Of a stretch of DNA of 64,000 nt, positions 40,471 to 54,000 are shown one piece after another. The DNA comes from Salvator merianae. Lineage: Eukaryota; Chordata; Lepidosauria; Squamata; Teiidae. The notes beneath the pieces are model-generated. The model made no database searches, was not told the DNA's origin, and saw only the letters and a program-made list of their open reading frames with translations. Location: contig QVOM02000034.1 in assembly GCA_003586115.2 (NCBI GenBank), positions 141,491,639 through 141,555,638 on the forward strand, in the 5' to 3' direction. How positions within the stretch are numbered: the stretch's first letter is position 1; each line of letters opens with the position of its first letter. A program made the translations under genes and the position numbers.

Positions 40471-41073
40471 TCCTGGGTTTTATAATCTGTCTGAATGCAG
40501 TCTTTGTGGTCTCCTTGTCAGTCCTGTGTAACTTGGCAGCCCTGTATAACTGTATTCATTAACTTACCCCTATTGTGTATGTGAGGAGGCAGATGAAACC
40601 CATGGGTGCATCTGCAGAGCATGTTTTGTCCTACATATGCAACCCAAGAAATGTGTGTCACACCTGACCAGATGCTCCAGTGGAGGATCTTCTTGATCAA
40701 TTAGGACATGACACATAAGAAGAAGAGGTTAGAACATAGCCAGAAAAAAGGGGCAAGGGTGTCTGGTTGCATTATGCAGACATCTCCCAGCACTAGCACC
40801 ACCTCTTGTTCCAATGCAGCAGTGCACTTTACCCAGCAAGCTTCTCAGTTCCTCTTGGTGTTTTGGAAGGGGCTTATTTGCTGCATTGTCAGGGAGATGG
40901 AAGTGCTGAGCACTGAGTTCTGCAATGCTTACAAGAGTCAGTGGAAAGCAAGCATGCAGAGCTAGTCAATGCATTGCCTTATTTGACCTGACAGTGAGAG
41001 TTGCTGGGTGGTTTCTCTCATGCCTGCCAAGCAGGGTCCAGACAAAGAGGGTGTTCTCTATGGCTGGTGACTT

Positions 41074-41564
41074 GGGCCATTTCACATATCCTGTGCCATG
41101 CTGACCTGCATTGGGCTGAGCTAGCAATAGACTCACACAAGGGCTAGGTTAGCAATAGGCTCACACATTGTGGACAGCCCAGCCCAGCCCTGCTTTGAAG
41201 ACTGGAAATGAAAGTTTCTAGCTTTCAAATTTGTGGGGTGGAGCTTTTTCGGCCTGGTATACAGAAGTGGCATGCTTCCAGCCTTGCTTCTGGGTGCCTG
41301 GCCAAAATAGAGCTGGATTTGGTATACTCACTGTCCACATGCTGTCTACAGACTGGTATGCTCACATAGACCACTTGTGGACTGCTTATAAGCAGTCTAC
41401 TAGTGGAGTGGGCTCTGATGCCATTTCGGCATCCACAGCCTGGTCCTCTGTGAATGTATCAGTCTACAGGAGTATGCATCCTCCCAGTAAATCCATCATT
41501 CATGCATACAATGCGTACTACAGGCTGTACAGGCCTGGTTTGCCATCTTAGTGTGAAAAGGGCC
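41074..41564. mobile_element. Possible MITE of the GGGCC family
   Basis: Ends GGGCCATTTCACATATC and AGTGTGAAAAGGGCC are rough inverted copies about 490 bp apart. Interior contains GGTATACAG/CTGGTATGC-type inverted pieces. More degenerate than its relatives. Confidence 0.4.
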
Positions 41565-42034
41565 ATGGTGAGCTTGAATTATTCATGTTTGGATACTGAC
41601 TTGATTGTCCATCTGGTTTTCCTAAAGATCATCTTCCTTCCACTGATCTATCCTGAGCAGACCCTGGCAGATCAATGTTATACAACCCCATACCAGTGGC
41701 AGCTGAATTCTTTCTCCACTCCTCAAACCCAGACCCACTCAAAACTACTTTTTTTAAAACAAAAAGCCCATCTGCCCCCACCATATTATTAATTTGAGAG
41801 CATCCAAGTAAGATAACCAACCCCACTCGTCTTCTGCTATGAGTTTGCACATAAAGGAGGAAAGAGTTCCAGTTTGAGTGGGATTCTAGTTATTTACTGC
41901 ACTTTATATAGATAAATTGCAGCTGTCATTGCTCTTCAGTGCTTTCTACCTCTCCACCCCATGAAACCTGGCCTGGCCACAGCTAGTTCCCATTAATTCT
42001 ATGTTTGAAGAATCAGTAGCAGTTTGAAACCATG

Positions 42035-42100
42035 ACAGATATTTATTTATATTTCTATTCTGCCATATACCCAAATGTCTCGGGGCTGGTCACAATAAAA
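42035..42100 (-). mobile_element. L2 3' terminal scrap
   Basis: The minus strand reads GCCCCGAGACATTTGGGTATATGGCAGAATAGAAATATAAATAAAT, the same 3' end as the L2 copy ending at 39945. Confidence 0.65.
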
Positions 42101-42829
42101 TCACTATATAGCATATACACCTTTCATGCCCACATACATATATCTCAGATACCCATGCATTCTGTTTCCTGTTATTCAACATTATAAGGACATGTTCACT
42201 GTATCAGCTGATGGGCTGGCCATGGTCAATTTTCTTAGCTGGTGGACTGGGAATGAAGGGAGAGCTGAACAGGAATATCTTTTAAGTTAGAGGCCTGCTT
42301 TCTTCCATGTTAGTATGAGCTATTCCCATTCTTACATTTTGCTCAGAGATACCTTGAGATGGAGAATGAGATCAGAGAAGCATCCCAAAATGGAAGTCTT
42401 ATAGAATTCAGTTACGTAAAACTGGTTAATTTTTGCTCAAATAGTGATTGACGTCAAAAAAACTATTGGAAGTCAGAAGCGATCCTTTGGAAATTCGAGT
42501 GCTTGTTCTAATGAAGAAAACTAAAAGAAACACATACTTTGGCAAAAAAAAAAAAAAAAAGGACAATAGCAGAAGCAAAAAGAAAACTTGAGCATATTGT
42601 CAAAACTATAAAGACAGTTAATGATTATTGAAGTATTTAAAGGAGCAGGTGGCCAACTCGGGAGGCAACTGGTCTCTTGGGACAGTCAGTAAGCCAAGGG
42701 AGTACAGTTTACTGCCAAATTTCCATCATGGGGGGAGATGCCCAGTGCTGTTTCCTGCTCAGCCATGGGAAAGGTACAGGATCCAAACATTATAAGTGAT
42801 ACTACAGTAGAAATCACCACAGGTTTGGA

Positions 42830-43045
42830 CCAGTCCATGATAGAAGGCAGCTACTAGCCTTGATGGTTGTGTGATTCCCTATGACAAAGTGGCATTATGC
42901 CTCTAAAGGACAGCTTCTGAGAGATTGTGAGCAGGGCAAGGTGTGTTCTGATGCCCTGCTTCTGGGCTTCAGTATGCAATTGATTGCTACTGTGAGAACA
43001 GGTACTGGCCTAGATGGATCACTGTTTTAATGCAATAGATCATTT
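42830..43045 (+). mobile_element. CR1 3' end fragment
   Basis: GGCATTATGCCTCTAAAGG, GACAGCTTCTGAGAG, GCCCTGCTTCTGGGCTTC and TGTGAGAACAGG.ACTGGCCTAGATGGATCA follow the CR1 3' untranslated region seen in the larger CR1 copies of this window. Confidence 0.7.
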
Positions 43046-43149
43046 CTTATATTTTTATTTGAAATTCTTGTCACTCACGGGAACGGGGCTTGGCAGCCAT
43101 CAAGCAATGACTCTGTAAACCACTACTCTGGCTAGGCAACGATAGAAAA

Positions 43150-44214
43150 TTATCTCTAACACTTTACTCCAGTCAGGTAAGCTGTTTTAAAACATTTCCA
43201 GAGGCTTGTAGTTACTCCCCCTGAGATTTGGGGAACTTTGGCACTGCAAAATGGCCAAAAATTTAAGAAAAAAGAAGAGTAAAGATTCTTCCCATGGGCC
43301 TTCTTGCTTGTCCAAAATGGCTGCCATGAGTGAGAAATCAAATGGAAAATCAGCAGGAGAAGGTGAGAGCTGCCTTCTAGGCTTGGGAAAGGCATGGGAT
43401 GACAAATTTGAAGCACTTAAAAGCTCATTAGTGCAGGAATGGCATGATTCTTTCAAAACTTTACAAGCAGATATTGGTAGTATGAAAAAAACAGTTTCCT
43501 CATTAACATCAGGTCTCAAAGAAGTGCAAGATAAACTGCTATATGGCAAGTGCAAATTCTTCTCAGATTCAAAACTTACAGCAACATATGACCCGACTGC
43601 AAGAACAAGTGGTGGATCTCCAGAATCACTGAAGGAAGCCTTGGAAAAAATATTTCAGGGGAGGAAGGAACATATGAGGCGAATAATAACGGAAGCAATC
43701 CATATTTGGAAGCAACAAAGATTCAGACTGAAATCTGTGAATAAGACACAAAATTTCTGGTTTAAACACGGAAAGGACTGGAGGAGGAAAAAAAAACCTG
43801 AAGGAGTCAGAAGGGGGAACTTAAGAAGTGGCTTAGTAGAATAATGGGCAGAAGCCAAATTATTGAAAGACTCATATGAGAAGAAGGTTCCGAGAGCCTG
43901 CAGAGATCAGATAAATATAATAATCTACAGAAAAATAAGGCAGTGGATACATTTTTGTGAAAACTGGAAACTCTCTATTGAACTTTTGCAAGATCTGGAA
44001 AGCGGACCTGGAAAATGGATTGGTGTTTGCTGGAGGGAAAGAATGAAGAGAAAAGAAGACCATTGGTAGAAGATAAGAACTGTGTGGTTAGGAGGTATGA
44101 AATATAGAAGAAATATGGGAAGTAGGAAGTCAGTAGTTTAAAATGTTAATTGATGAATCATGAGTTACTAAGTGTAATTTTATATACACATAAAAATAAA
44201 ATTAAAAAAAAAAA
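43150..44214 (+). mobile_element. Internally deleted L1 (copy A)
   Basis: Plus-strand ORF1 piece (43251-43844) with KIFQGRKEHMRR and WKQQRFRLKSVNKTQNFWFK resembling the ORF1 C-terminus at 59600-59760. It then jumps to the ORF2 tail (RQWIHFCENWKLSIELLQDL) and a 3' UTR with AATAAAATTAAAAAAAAAAA at 44195-44214. Most of ORF2 is missing. Confidence 0.72.
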
Positions 44215-46010
44215 GATTTCTGGGGAAAGCAGGAATAGGAATATATTTTCTACAGGAAACTCACCAAAGTAAGAAATCTAAAAATATTTTGACACACCCC
44301 ACATTGCAGCATCAGTTTCTATCTCCAGGGACTTCCAAATCTCGGGGAGTTGCAATTGTTATACATTCTTCAATTCCTTTTCAAATCAATAATGTTAAGC
44401 TTGATGCTGTTGGTCAATATTTTTTTTTTAAATTGTTCCATTTGTTCTCATCAGTACACTTTAGCTTCCATATATGTGCCTAACTCAGGTCAGAAACAAT
44501 TTATAATAGAAACACTGGAAAAGTTATTCAAATTTGCTTGTGGCAGTATAATTGTAGGAGGTGATTTTAATTTACCGTTGAATAGTAAATTGGACAGGAG
44601 TGCCATGACTCATAACAGGGAAGAAGGCTTTGCGCCTTTGTTAACTAAATACGGAATGATAGATACATTTCGATATCTTCAGGGCAATTGTAGAAACTAT
44701 ACATTTTTTTCACAATGTCACTCCTCTTATTCTCAGTTAGATTATTTTCTTTGTTCACAAGATTTAGCCCCTTTTCTTGATGGAGCAGATATCAGAACAA
44801 TTACATTATCCAATCGTGCACCAATTGAATTGAAACACTTATTGTCAAACAATAAGCTCAAGGACCATAGGTAGAGAATGGATCCTTCTCTCCTTGCAAG
44901 ACCACAAATTGTCCAATCCCTCTCCCAGGAAATTAATATGTATTTTGAGTTAAATGCCAAACCAGAAGTTACACCTCAACTCTTATGGGAAACCATGAAA
45001 GCAGTTATTAGAGGAAGTTGTATTTCTCACTCTCATTGGATTTGTAAGCAGTCCAAATTGGAATATGAAAAATTGATGGCAGAAATCAAACAATTAGAGA
45101 TGCAACATTGAAATACTGGGAGTAAAAAGGTTCTGTCCTTATTGTTGAACAAACATAAAACTATAGATGCTTTGGAAGTAAGTAAAATAGCTAAAGCCCA
45201 GATTAATTTAAAGCATAGATTTTATATGGAGGGAAATCGGAACTCTAGATTACTAACTAGCATGCTACGTAAAAAACACCAGAGACAGCATGTAGTAGAA
45301 ATTCATTGGAAAACGGATACCACAGGGGTAATATCTAATGATCAGATTCTTCAGGAATTTAAAGATTTTTATGAATGCTTGTATAGCAAATATGAAGTTT
45401 CAGATTCAAAATGACATGATTACTTTTCCACATTAAAACTGCCACAGGTAGCTGAGGAGCAAAGGACAAGCCTTATGGCCCCCATAACTTCTGAAGAAGT
45501 ATTAGAAGTGATTAAGGGACTGAAAAATAATAAAGCTCTGGAGCCAGACGGGTTTTCTAGTGCATTCTATAAAACATTTAAAGAATTTTTAACCCCTCAT
45601 CTGGTTGCTGTTTTCAATGAAATGGTTTTAGGCAGCCCTATTCCAGGGTCTTGGAAGGAGGCAACCATTATTACCTGTTTGAAACCAGAATGATTACCAA
45701 CAGATGTGGAGTCTTACCAGCCTCTGTCACTCACCAATCAGGATTATAAAAATGTTACCTCTATTTTATCAAAAAGAATTAATACCTTTATTCTGCATAT
45801 AGTTAAAAAAGAACAATTTGGCTTCCTCCCCAAATTGTAGAATTTATGTAAAATTCTAATTTTATATGTTTATATGTGTTGTAGAATATATGATGAAGTC
45901 ATGATCTCTTATATTAGTTTTTCTTTTTTGTACACAACAATGGATGTCTAATGTATAATTGTTGTATGAGTAGTGTTTTTGTTGTATAAAATAAAATATT
46001 TTTTAAAAAT
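44215..46010 (+). mobile_element. Internally deleted L1 (copy B)
   Basis: Endonuclease part (IYFLQETHQSKKSK, IIVGGDFNLPLNSKLDR, MIDTFRYLQGN, SQLDYFLCSQDL), then the start of the reverse transcriptase (SEEVLEVIKGLKNNKALEPD and GFSSAFYK, SYQPLSLTNQDYKN, KKEQFGFLPK), broken at 45838. A 3' UTR with TATAAAATAAAATATTTTTT ends near 46010. Numerous stops. Confidence 0.82.
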
Positions 46011-47330
46011 CCTTGTCCATCACAAAGGAAGCCATCAATCTGCTTAAATAGATGCAGAAGACATTGGCATGGTAAACCTGATATTTCACAAAACAGTCTC
46101 CAACAGTTCTGTGGTGATAGATGCTATCAAGCCAGATGACCATGTCAGAGTAGTGCAGTTCAGATGCCAGAAGACTTACTGGAGTCCATGAGAAGAAGAG
46201 CAAAAAGAGGCTCGGAGGCAGAAATTCATTCTCATAGAGAAGGTTTATTCGCTTGGTCCAGAGGCAGAGTGCTTTGCCAATCTCGTAAGCAATGCAGTAA
46301 AGAATGAACGGAAGGATCGGATGGAACCAGATGGAACAATGTACAGTTACACAGACAATACCTATATACAAATATCTACCAATCATAGGTTAGACATCTG
46401 TCTGCTGATTCAGCATAGTAACCAAGCAGGTGTCTCATTATCTAAATTGGCAAGAAGCTATCAGATCACACTGACATTAGATTATGGTCACTCTAACCTT
46501 TGCATATTCTGACAGACCATACAAAGTGAGGTGGAAGCAGGGAGAAGCTATTTTTAAGAGCATCTTTGACAATATTGCGTAAACCACAGAAGGAATCATC
46601 ATACCTTATATTCTAAAAAGTTTGAGAAAGTTTCATAAAGCTCAGTCAACTTAGAAATGCCTATAAAAATGTGACTGTGAAGACAGCCTCCAAGTGATAA
46701 TGACTGCATCTATATCTGGGGAAAGGAGTGATGCTGGGGTGACCAGAGAGCATTTCTGCCACAGGTTTCATATCATGCCCTCACCCTGTTTTGGGGATCC
46801 AGAAAAAGTGCCCTGCCAAAGAGCACAATGAGGAGTTCTGGGGGGACATTGACAGCATAAAGCAGAATGGGGACAGTGTGGGCTACATGTTACCAGGTGC
46901 CTCTTTTTGAGGATAGATTTGCCTGTTCCAGTGAGTGTGGTGAAGGAGCTGGAGAAAACTAGCAACAGCATGGAGAGGAAGGTGGAAACCACATCTTGGA
47001 AAGAGAGAGCAGTATTTGAATCATACTCAGGTGAGGTGGGACTTTGCAGACAGCTGAATGAATTATTGTTGAAACCCAAAGAAATGCATCTGGAGGAGGA
47101 GGGAAGAGAATGGAGGGGGAGGAGAATGCACATATTTAACTTTTTAAAAAACATAGAATTTGAAGGTTAGGATCTCAGGATTCTAAAAATAAAGATGGAT
47201 ACTCGGTATTGGGAAGAGAAAGATGGTTGTAACACAGGATCTCTCAAAATTCCTTGGATCACAATATCAGCTCTAGCCACTTTATTATGGAACAGGCATG
47301 TCAGATAGTTGTGTCATAACCACTGTTTAC
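46011..47330. other. Unclassified stretch with a 127-codon minus ORF
   Basis: The minus ORF 46003-46386 encodes a hydrophobic product (FHPILPFILYCIAYEIGKAL, FLLFFSWTPVSLL). I cannot assign it and it could be chance. A purine-rich plus ORF at 46907-47170 is likewise unrecognised. No repeat family was identified here. Confidence 0.35.
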
Positions 47331-47810
47331 CAGCCCAAGCTGGGAAAGTACAAGGATACAACGACTTGCAATTCTAGCAGCACGTAAAGGTTTATTGATA
47401 AGAAATTACATTTAAGAAAGTACAAGCAAATTAATATATACTTCAGCACCAGACCTGCCAAAATCCTATCACGCAGGCCACTGGATAAGCATTCCTAAGT
47501 ATTCCCATTTCTTCCCACCTGCCTCAAGGTGCTAGTTTAATTAAAACTAACCACCATTTTTATCTTTGTGCCTGTCAAGATGATCATATGCAGACCCAAA
47601 TAAAAGGACTCAGAGACTTGCTCCTGTAGCAACATGTCAACATTTATTGATAAAAAATCACACAGAAAGAGGCACCAGCAAGCACATATATCCCTCAACA
47701 ATTTCCCACCCACTTGGTTGTTCAACATTCAGTTCATAAACATTCTTGTTCCCTTCCCAATTTCTCTCAGCAGTAATGGCCTTGAAAGTGAAACTAAACC
47801 AATTATTTCT

Positions 47811-50702
47811 TTTCTTTTTTTATTAAATTGTTTAAGATATATAAAATTTACATTGAATTCAAAAATTCATAAACTAACATTTTGGCTACTGAGTTTCTCC
47901 TTCTTCCAAAGTTTCTTCTATATTTCACATTTCTTGCCCGTCCTGATCACTCAGTTTTTTCTTCTATGGATTGTCTTCTTTCCTCTTCATTCTTCAAATC
48001 CAGCAATCACAAGTCCACTTTCCAATTATTGCAGAAAGTCAATAAAGAGTTTCTAGTTTTCATAAAACCAGTCTTATTTGTCAGTAAGCAGATCTGTTAG
48101 CCTCAAATACTGCTTTCTCCATTGTAAGATTTTTCCCAGAATTTCCTTCACTAGAATAATAGAACCTTGATCTTTAGATAATGGTAACTCATAATATCTC
48201 GCTAAAACAGCATCTGTTGTGAATTTCCTCACAAAGACCACCAATACATCCCTTGGCACCTTGTCTCTATAGTTTGTGATTGGTTGTGATTGTTCAAATG
48301 CCTCTGTTTGCATGTGCCATGGTTTTTGTCTGAAGAATTTCTACTTTAGAGTCTAACTTATTGGATGCATCTTCTAACTTCAGAACCTTAGCCTTTATTT
48401 CGTCAAGTTCTGTACGTAAGACACCTATTTCATTTTTAAGACCCTGTCTTAATCTTTCAAGATTTTGTTCCTGCTTTGCAAATGATTTCTCTGTAAATTA
48501 TAGCAACATAAGAGGAGCCTTGGTGGATCAGGCCACGGCCCATCTAGTCCAGCATTCTGTTTCACACAGAGGCCCACCAATTGCTTCTGGGCATTCTCAA
48601 GCAGAATATAAAGGCAAAACCTTCACCTGCTCTTGACTCCCTGCAAATGATTTTACAGACATCCTGCCTGTCTTTCCAGCCTGGAGGCAGTACCTAGGCA
48701 TCCATTCTAGTAGCCATTGATACAGCTGACCTCCATGAATCTATCCAATCCTTTTTTAAAGCTATCTAGGCTGATTGCTGTCACCACCTCATCCAGTAAT
48801 AAATTCAATAGACCGATGACCCTCTGGGTGAAAAAATACTTCCCCTTGTCAGTCCTAACTCTCCTACCCATCAGCTTCAAAGGGTGCCCCCTGGTCCTAG
48901 TGTTATGTATGAGAGAAAAAAACTTCTCTCTGTCCACCTTATCCATACTGTGCATGATTTTATATACTTCAATCAAGTCTCCTCTTAAATTCCACTTTTC
49001 AAGGCTGAAGAGGCCAAGGCGTTGCAGCCTGATTTCGTAAGGAAGGTGTTCCAGCCCCTTGATCATTCTGGTTGCCCTTTTCTGCACCTTCTCCAGTTCC
49101 ACAATATCTTTCTGAGGTGCGGTGACCAGAATTGTACACAATATTCCAAGTGTGGCCTCACCATAGGTTTATAAAGAGGCACAATGACACTTGCCGACTT
49201 GTTTTCTATTCCCTACCTTATTACCCCTAGCATTGAATTTCCTTATTTCACTGCCGTTGCACACTGGGTTGACACCTTCATTGAGCTGTCTACCAGAACT
49301 CCAAGATCCTTTTCCTGGTCTGTCACAGATAACTTGGCCCCCATCAATTTATAGGTGTAATTGGGGTTCTTTGCTCTGATGTGCATCACTTTGTACTTGC
49401 TAAGATTGAAGTGCATTTGCCACTTTGTTGCCCACTCATCCAATGTCAAGAGATCTTTTTGGAGCTCTTTACAATCACTTTCAGTTTTTACTATCGTGAA
49501 CAATTTAGTATCATCAGCAAACTTTGCTAACTCACTACTTACCCCTGTGTCTAGATCATTTATGAATAAATTAAAAGCAGGGGTCCTAATACTGAACCTT
49601 GTGGGACCGCACTTTTCACCTCTTTCCACTCTGAGAACTGGCCATTTATTCCTGCTCTCTGTTTCCTGTCCTTAAGCCAGTTATCAATCCAGGACAGGAC
49701 CTGTCCTCTTATTCTGTGACTGCTGAGTTTATTCAAGAGTCTTTGATGAGGGACTTTGTCAAAAGCCTTCTGAAAGTCCAGATAGACAGATTGTCCAGAT
49801 TGAATAAAAAAATCCAGTGTCTCACTTATATTAGTCATTGATGAGGCTCGCCTCTGCCCTTTTGGCTATTTGTCTCTTTCTAATTTTGACTTTCTTGTCT
49901 CCATATTTTGCAATTTCCCAGATCTGAGATGCAAAGATTCAATCATTCATTACACTTTTCCACAATTTTTATAATTTTGTCTTCTACCGTAGAAGAAAAA
50001 GTAAATGAAAAATGAAAAATCCAATGTTACAAAGTGTTCTTATCCTTTGCTGCCATCTAGTGGCCATTCACTGTTATAGTCAGCCAAATATTTTTCCACT
50101 TTTAACTAAAGGAGACGTTCTGCTTTTAACCATTAATTTTACTGCACATTCATTTTTAAGTCTTTTAATCTTCCCTGACACCTTGTCTCTTAATTGGTAA
50201 GCAATTGGTTTCAGTATATTTTAATGAGTTACTGGAATCCCAGGCTCATTGAAAACTTTAAATAATATCTCTGAAGCTTAAAGCCTCTACAAGTATTTTA
50301 ACATTGTGCTGGATTTACATCATTTATAGACTTTTGGCAACTATTCTCAGGGCTAACAAACCTTTGTCTGAAGGTTCTATATATTTATCTTAAGTTTGCC
50401 TTCTTCATAAATTAAAAGAGGAATGGCCAAACTTAATGCCTTTAAAGATAACTCAGAACATTCTCAGGGATGTCATTCCTCTGCTCCATACTGCTCCTCC
50501 TGTGCGCGGCAACTACAAAATTGCCGTTGCCCCCGCTGGGGGGGAGACTTGATTGAAGCTCTAATGAGGAATCCCTCCATCTTCCTGTCACTCAGGGAAA
50601 TAAAATCTTCTGACAGAGGAGGTTAAAAACTCCCCTCTCTGTCTCATCACTTTGTGGTTTGCTTAGTGAAAATAATCTCATTCGACCACCTTCTGAAAGG
50701 GT
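47811..50702 (-). mobile_element. L1 LINE fragment with 19-bp target duplication
   Basis: Flanks AACTAAACCAATTATTTCT (47792-47810) and AACTAAGCCAATTATTTCT (50703-50721) duplicate the LTR sequence. Minus-strand ORF1 remnant: VPRDVLVVFVRKFTTDAVLA and IILVKEILGKILQWRKQYLR, like the L1 at 55608. ORF2 is absent. A CR1 interrupts the 5' region at about 48502-49850. The rest (49850-50700) is presumed L1 5' sequence. Confidence 0.78.
48502..49850 (-). mobile_element. CR1 LINE (copy 4) inside the L1
   Basis: Minus strand: SVYLDFQKAFDKVPHQRLLN, SAVPQGSVLGP, LAKFADDTKLF (FADD kept), KDLGVLVDSSMKVSTQC, QKDIVELEKVQKRATRMIKG and KYFFTQRV. 3' end AGGCTCCTCTTATGTTGC at about 48502. Several frameshifts. Same subfamily as copies 2 and 3. 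Confidence 0.9.
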
Positions 50703-51069
50703 AACTAAGCCAATTATTTCTAATCAACATCTTATTTACAGCAAAGGAAAAGCAAGGTCAATGAAGTATGCAAGCAGGCATGGCATAGTATCAGAAAGCT
50801 TGGAAGATGATAACACAGTGGCCAAGCTAATAGTGTCAAACAAATGCTGGATCTATGTGGTAAATTAACCAAAGGCCTATTCTCTGATACAGAGTAAGAT
50901 GACAGAGCACATACCATCTTATAAGTTGATAAAAAATCACAAAGAGCAAATACATTTCAGTACCATCTATCTCCAGTCAACCCTTACCAAGCAATGACTG
51001 TCCTTCAGTGCCCAAATGTAACACCATTCACATGTCTTTGGAAACATCTTGCAGACATAAACCTCTCAG

Positions 51070-54000
51070 AGTCCATTCCTCTCCCAGGCAAATGCTGAGT
51101 CCAGTTGGGCGACTCACCAAGATAATACAGAAGGTGATGGTTAGGCTGAGGCCATCATTATACCATTTCTCACTTATGTGGAGATCAAAGGACCAGTGGC
51201 AGAAACATCATTAATTAGCCCTAATAGCACTGGCACCACAAGCATGGCAGCTGTTGCTGTATAGACATAGTCACTTCTGGTTGTCCTGAGACAGTTGCTG
51301 TGGCTGGTGTTGGGGCTCCTGAGGCATGTAAGGTTCCTGGTGCCAGGCTTGGATCTGCAGTGCTCACTGGAGCTGAGGCTGAGATATTGACAGCCATGGT
51401 AATTGTTATGATTGCCTGGTTGGAGGCAAGAGTTGGCCTTGGAACAGCATCCATGGTTAGAGATGTGCCAAATTGCTTTGGTTTTGCGTTTTTGTTTTTG
51501 TTTTTGCATTTTGTGTGAAATTGAGGTTTTTGTAAATTTTCCTGCAAATGTGAAAGACCTGTATTTTTCATTTTGAAGCCTAAATGCAAAAGCAATAGAA
51601 AACAGTACATTTGTTGATCTTCACCATTTTCACTGGGGCTGTATTCTTTATTATGCTCAGTCTGTGACTGTATTCTAATTTCTTTATTGGTTACTGTCTG
51701 GCCATCAGCCATTGGCCATTGTGTTTGAATGACTGTTTTACTATAGCTTGTTGGCTGCCTTGTTTACTATTGTTTGTTTCTTGGTGCCAGGGAAACAAGT
51801 ATTCTATTCGCTTTTTTAGGAATCTGGATGAGAGGAGGAAGCGAAGGGTCTGTATAAAAGGAAAGGCCCAGTGGGAGCATATCTACTTTCAGTTGGAACA
51901 TGAGGAGTTTTTTGAGCTTCTTGTTTTGCTTCAGAACCATGACTTCTGTGCTTTGCGTGGTGGTGGTCTTGGTGCTGCTAGCTCTGGCTGCTGGGTAGTG
52001 GCTTCTCTTCGCAACAAGAGAAGTTCTGCTATCTGGTCCTTTATCTCTCTGCTTCTTTTTCTTTCTCTCGATCACCTTGTCTTATTGTTTGCTTTAATTT
52101 GGTTGTATGTGGTGGAGGAGGGGCGTCACTAAAGGGTGGGGATTTCTTTTTTCATTTTAAATTATTGTTCTTTTTCTTGTTATATTTAAAGAGTATTTTT
52201 TTTTCTTGTTTATTTCTGTGGATTTTGCCTTGTAAAAAAACGTGTAAATTTAATTTGTCCTTGCTTTGTGGTGTTTGTGCGGTTATTGAACTGTGCTTTA
52301 ATTTTTGCGTTGATTCTGGGAAACTGGTGATGTGTAACTGGCCAGTCATTCTGAGTGCACTGTGTGCTTGTGGGGAAAATTTATTTTTCTGCAAGCTATT
52401 TTTGTAGGGAGTGGAACTTTTCCACATCCGATCCTGAAGTGTTGTATATTATTTTGGTGTGTAGATTGGAATTGACATTCACTGCTTCATTCAATTTTGA
52501 ATCTGGTCTAGTGAGGACACTGTCAGTGTGAGCACCTTTTTGTCTTTTCTGTTATAGTGATTGGTATTGTTGTAGGGATTTTTTTCCTGTGGATTGCGAT
52601 AATTTTATTTTTGCTGTATTACGTCTGTTCTGTTCTGTTCTCTGGTCTGGTGTGCATATGGGCACTTTTATCTTGTCTTTTCTGTTTTGGTGGGTGAGCC
52701 CTAGTTTTGATACTGCTGGAACACAGGTGAGTGAGTAATATCGTTGTTTTTCCCCCTTCCTCTTAAATCTGCACCTAGGATTGGCTCTAGGCTAGGGTAG
52801 GTAGAAAAGAATAGGAAAGGCTAGGAATAGGATGTAGGTGTGGCTGCTTTGGGTTTAAAATTTAAATCTCTTTAAATGGAATAAAAATTAGAGGGTTAGG
52901 ATCAGTGTTTTAGGCTAGATTTAAGAGAAGAGGAGGAGGGACTGTAGTATCAGGCCAGCCAAAACCCACTCCCTCCCTCTTCTTTAGTTTCCTCCCATGC
53001 TACCAAGTTGCTTCTTTTCCCAAACTAAATTCATTGTTCTAGAAGGCTCCCCCAGAGGAAGCCTGCTGTTTTTTGGATGTAATATGGTTCACCCAGGTGT
53101 ATGTGTATCAGCACAACAGTGCCATAACACTGTGTTGGTGACACACATCCAAATTCAATAGGTCACCCACACCTTTTAGGCTATCCTGAGCCTTCAGGGC
53201 TCTAAGGCACCCTGCCCCTCCTAGGGTTTAAAATCTTTAAAATCTTAGAAAGATGACTGGGAAGGGCAAAGGGGTAGCAGGCAAAGGAAAGGCTAGACTG
53301 GTGGTAAGCAGAAGGGAAGGGAGGGTTGCTGGCCATGGCAGGCAGGCATCTGAGAAGGGCCTATTCCCCAAGTCCCTGCCACCAGGGGGATCCTTCAGTA
53401 CACAATGCACAGGCTTGACTTTCCCACCTGAAAAACTGGGCCTGAGATTCCTGCTTGTGGGTCTTTCTCAGCATTAAGGAAGTATAGCCTCTCTCATACT
53501 GAGGAACCACAAGTTCCTCCAGTAAGGGAGGAGGCGTTGGTGGTGACAGTTTCGGCAGCTGGGCCTTCCCCATCTGTCCTGGGTTCCAGTGCAATCTGAG
53601 ATTGAGGAGGAGCAGGACCTTCACTCTGGTCCTTCTCAGCCCCTGGTTGTCCCCTGGTTGTTTCCGGATGATGGTTCTGTTCCCCAGAAGAAGCCAGCAA
53701 CATCAGGACCATCACCTTCAAATAAGGGGCAGCATGGTAGCCTGAGGGTACTGTGGTATGGAGGCATTTTGAGCTCTGCTTTGCTGCTCCAACCTACACT
53801 GCCTGTAATCATTGTAAGGTACAGGTTGCAGGGGGAAGAACATCAGATGTCTTGGCACCACAGCGCTGTGGTGTCATCTGAAGAGTTGGCACCCTAGTGT
53901 CCTTCCCCATGCTGATAGCACTAGGCCTGGCATAGCTGGGAGTAGCCCTGCCAGTGTTGTGTGTGCCACGTGCAGTAAAGTTGCAGTAACAATTAGTCAG

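Larger units (their letters stand above)
47573..50817 (-). mobile_element. Gypsy-like LTR split by an L1
   Basis: 47573-47810 and 50722-50817 together form an LTR closely related to those at 21198 and 25610 (shared GCTCCTGTAGCAACATGTCA, GGCACCAGCAAGCACATATAT, and GCAAGCAGGCATGGC...GATAACACA). An L1 inserted at 47811. No internal gypsy sequence adjoins, so this is probably a solo LTR. A further, more diverged LTR-like piece lies at 47340-47520. Confidence 0.8.

Noticed and set aside
51456..51475. hAT element beginning at TTAGAGATGTGCCAAA
   Set aside because: No matching inverted end or 8-bp duplication could be found to the right, so the resemblance to TAGGGATGTGC is not enough.
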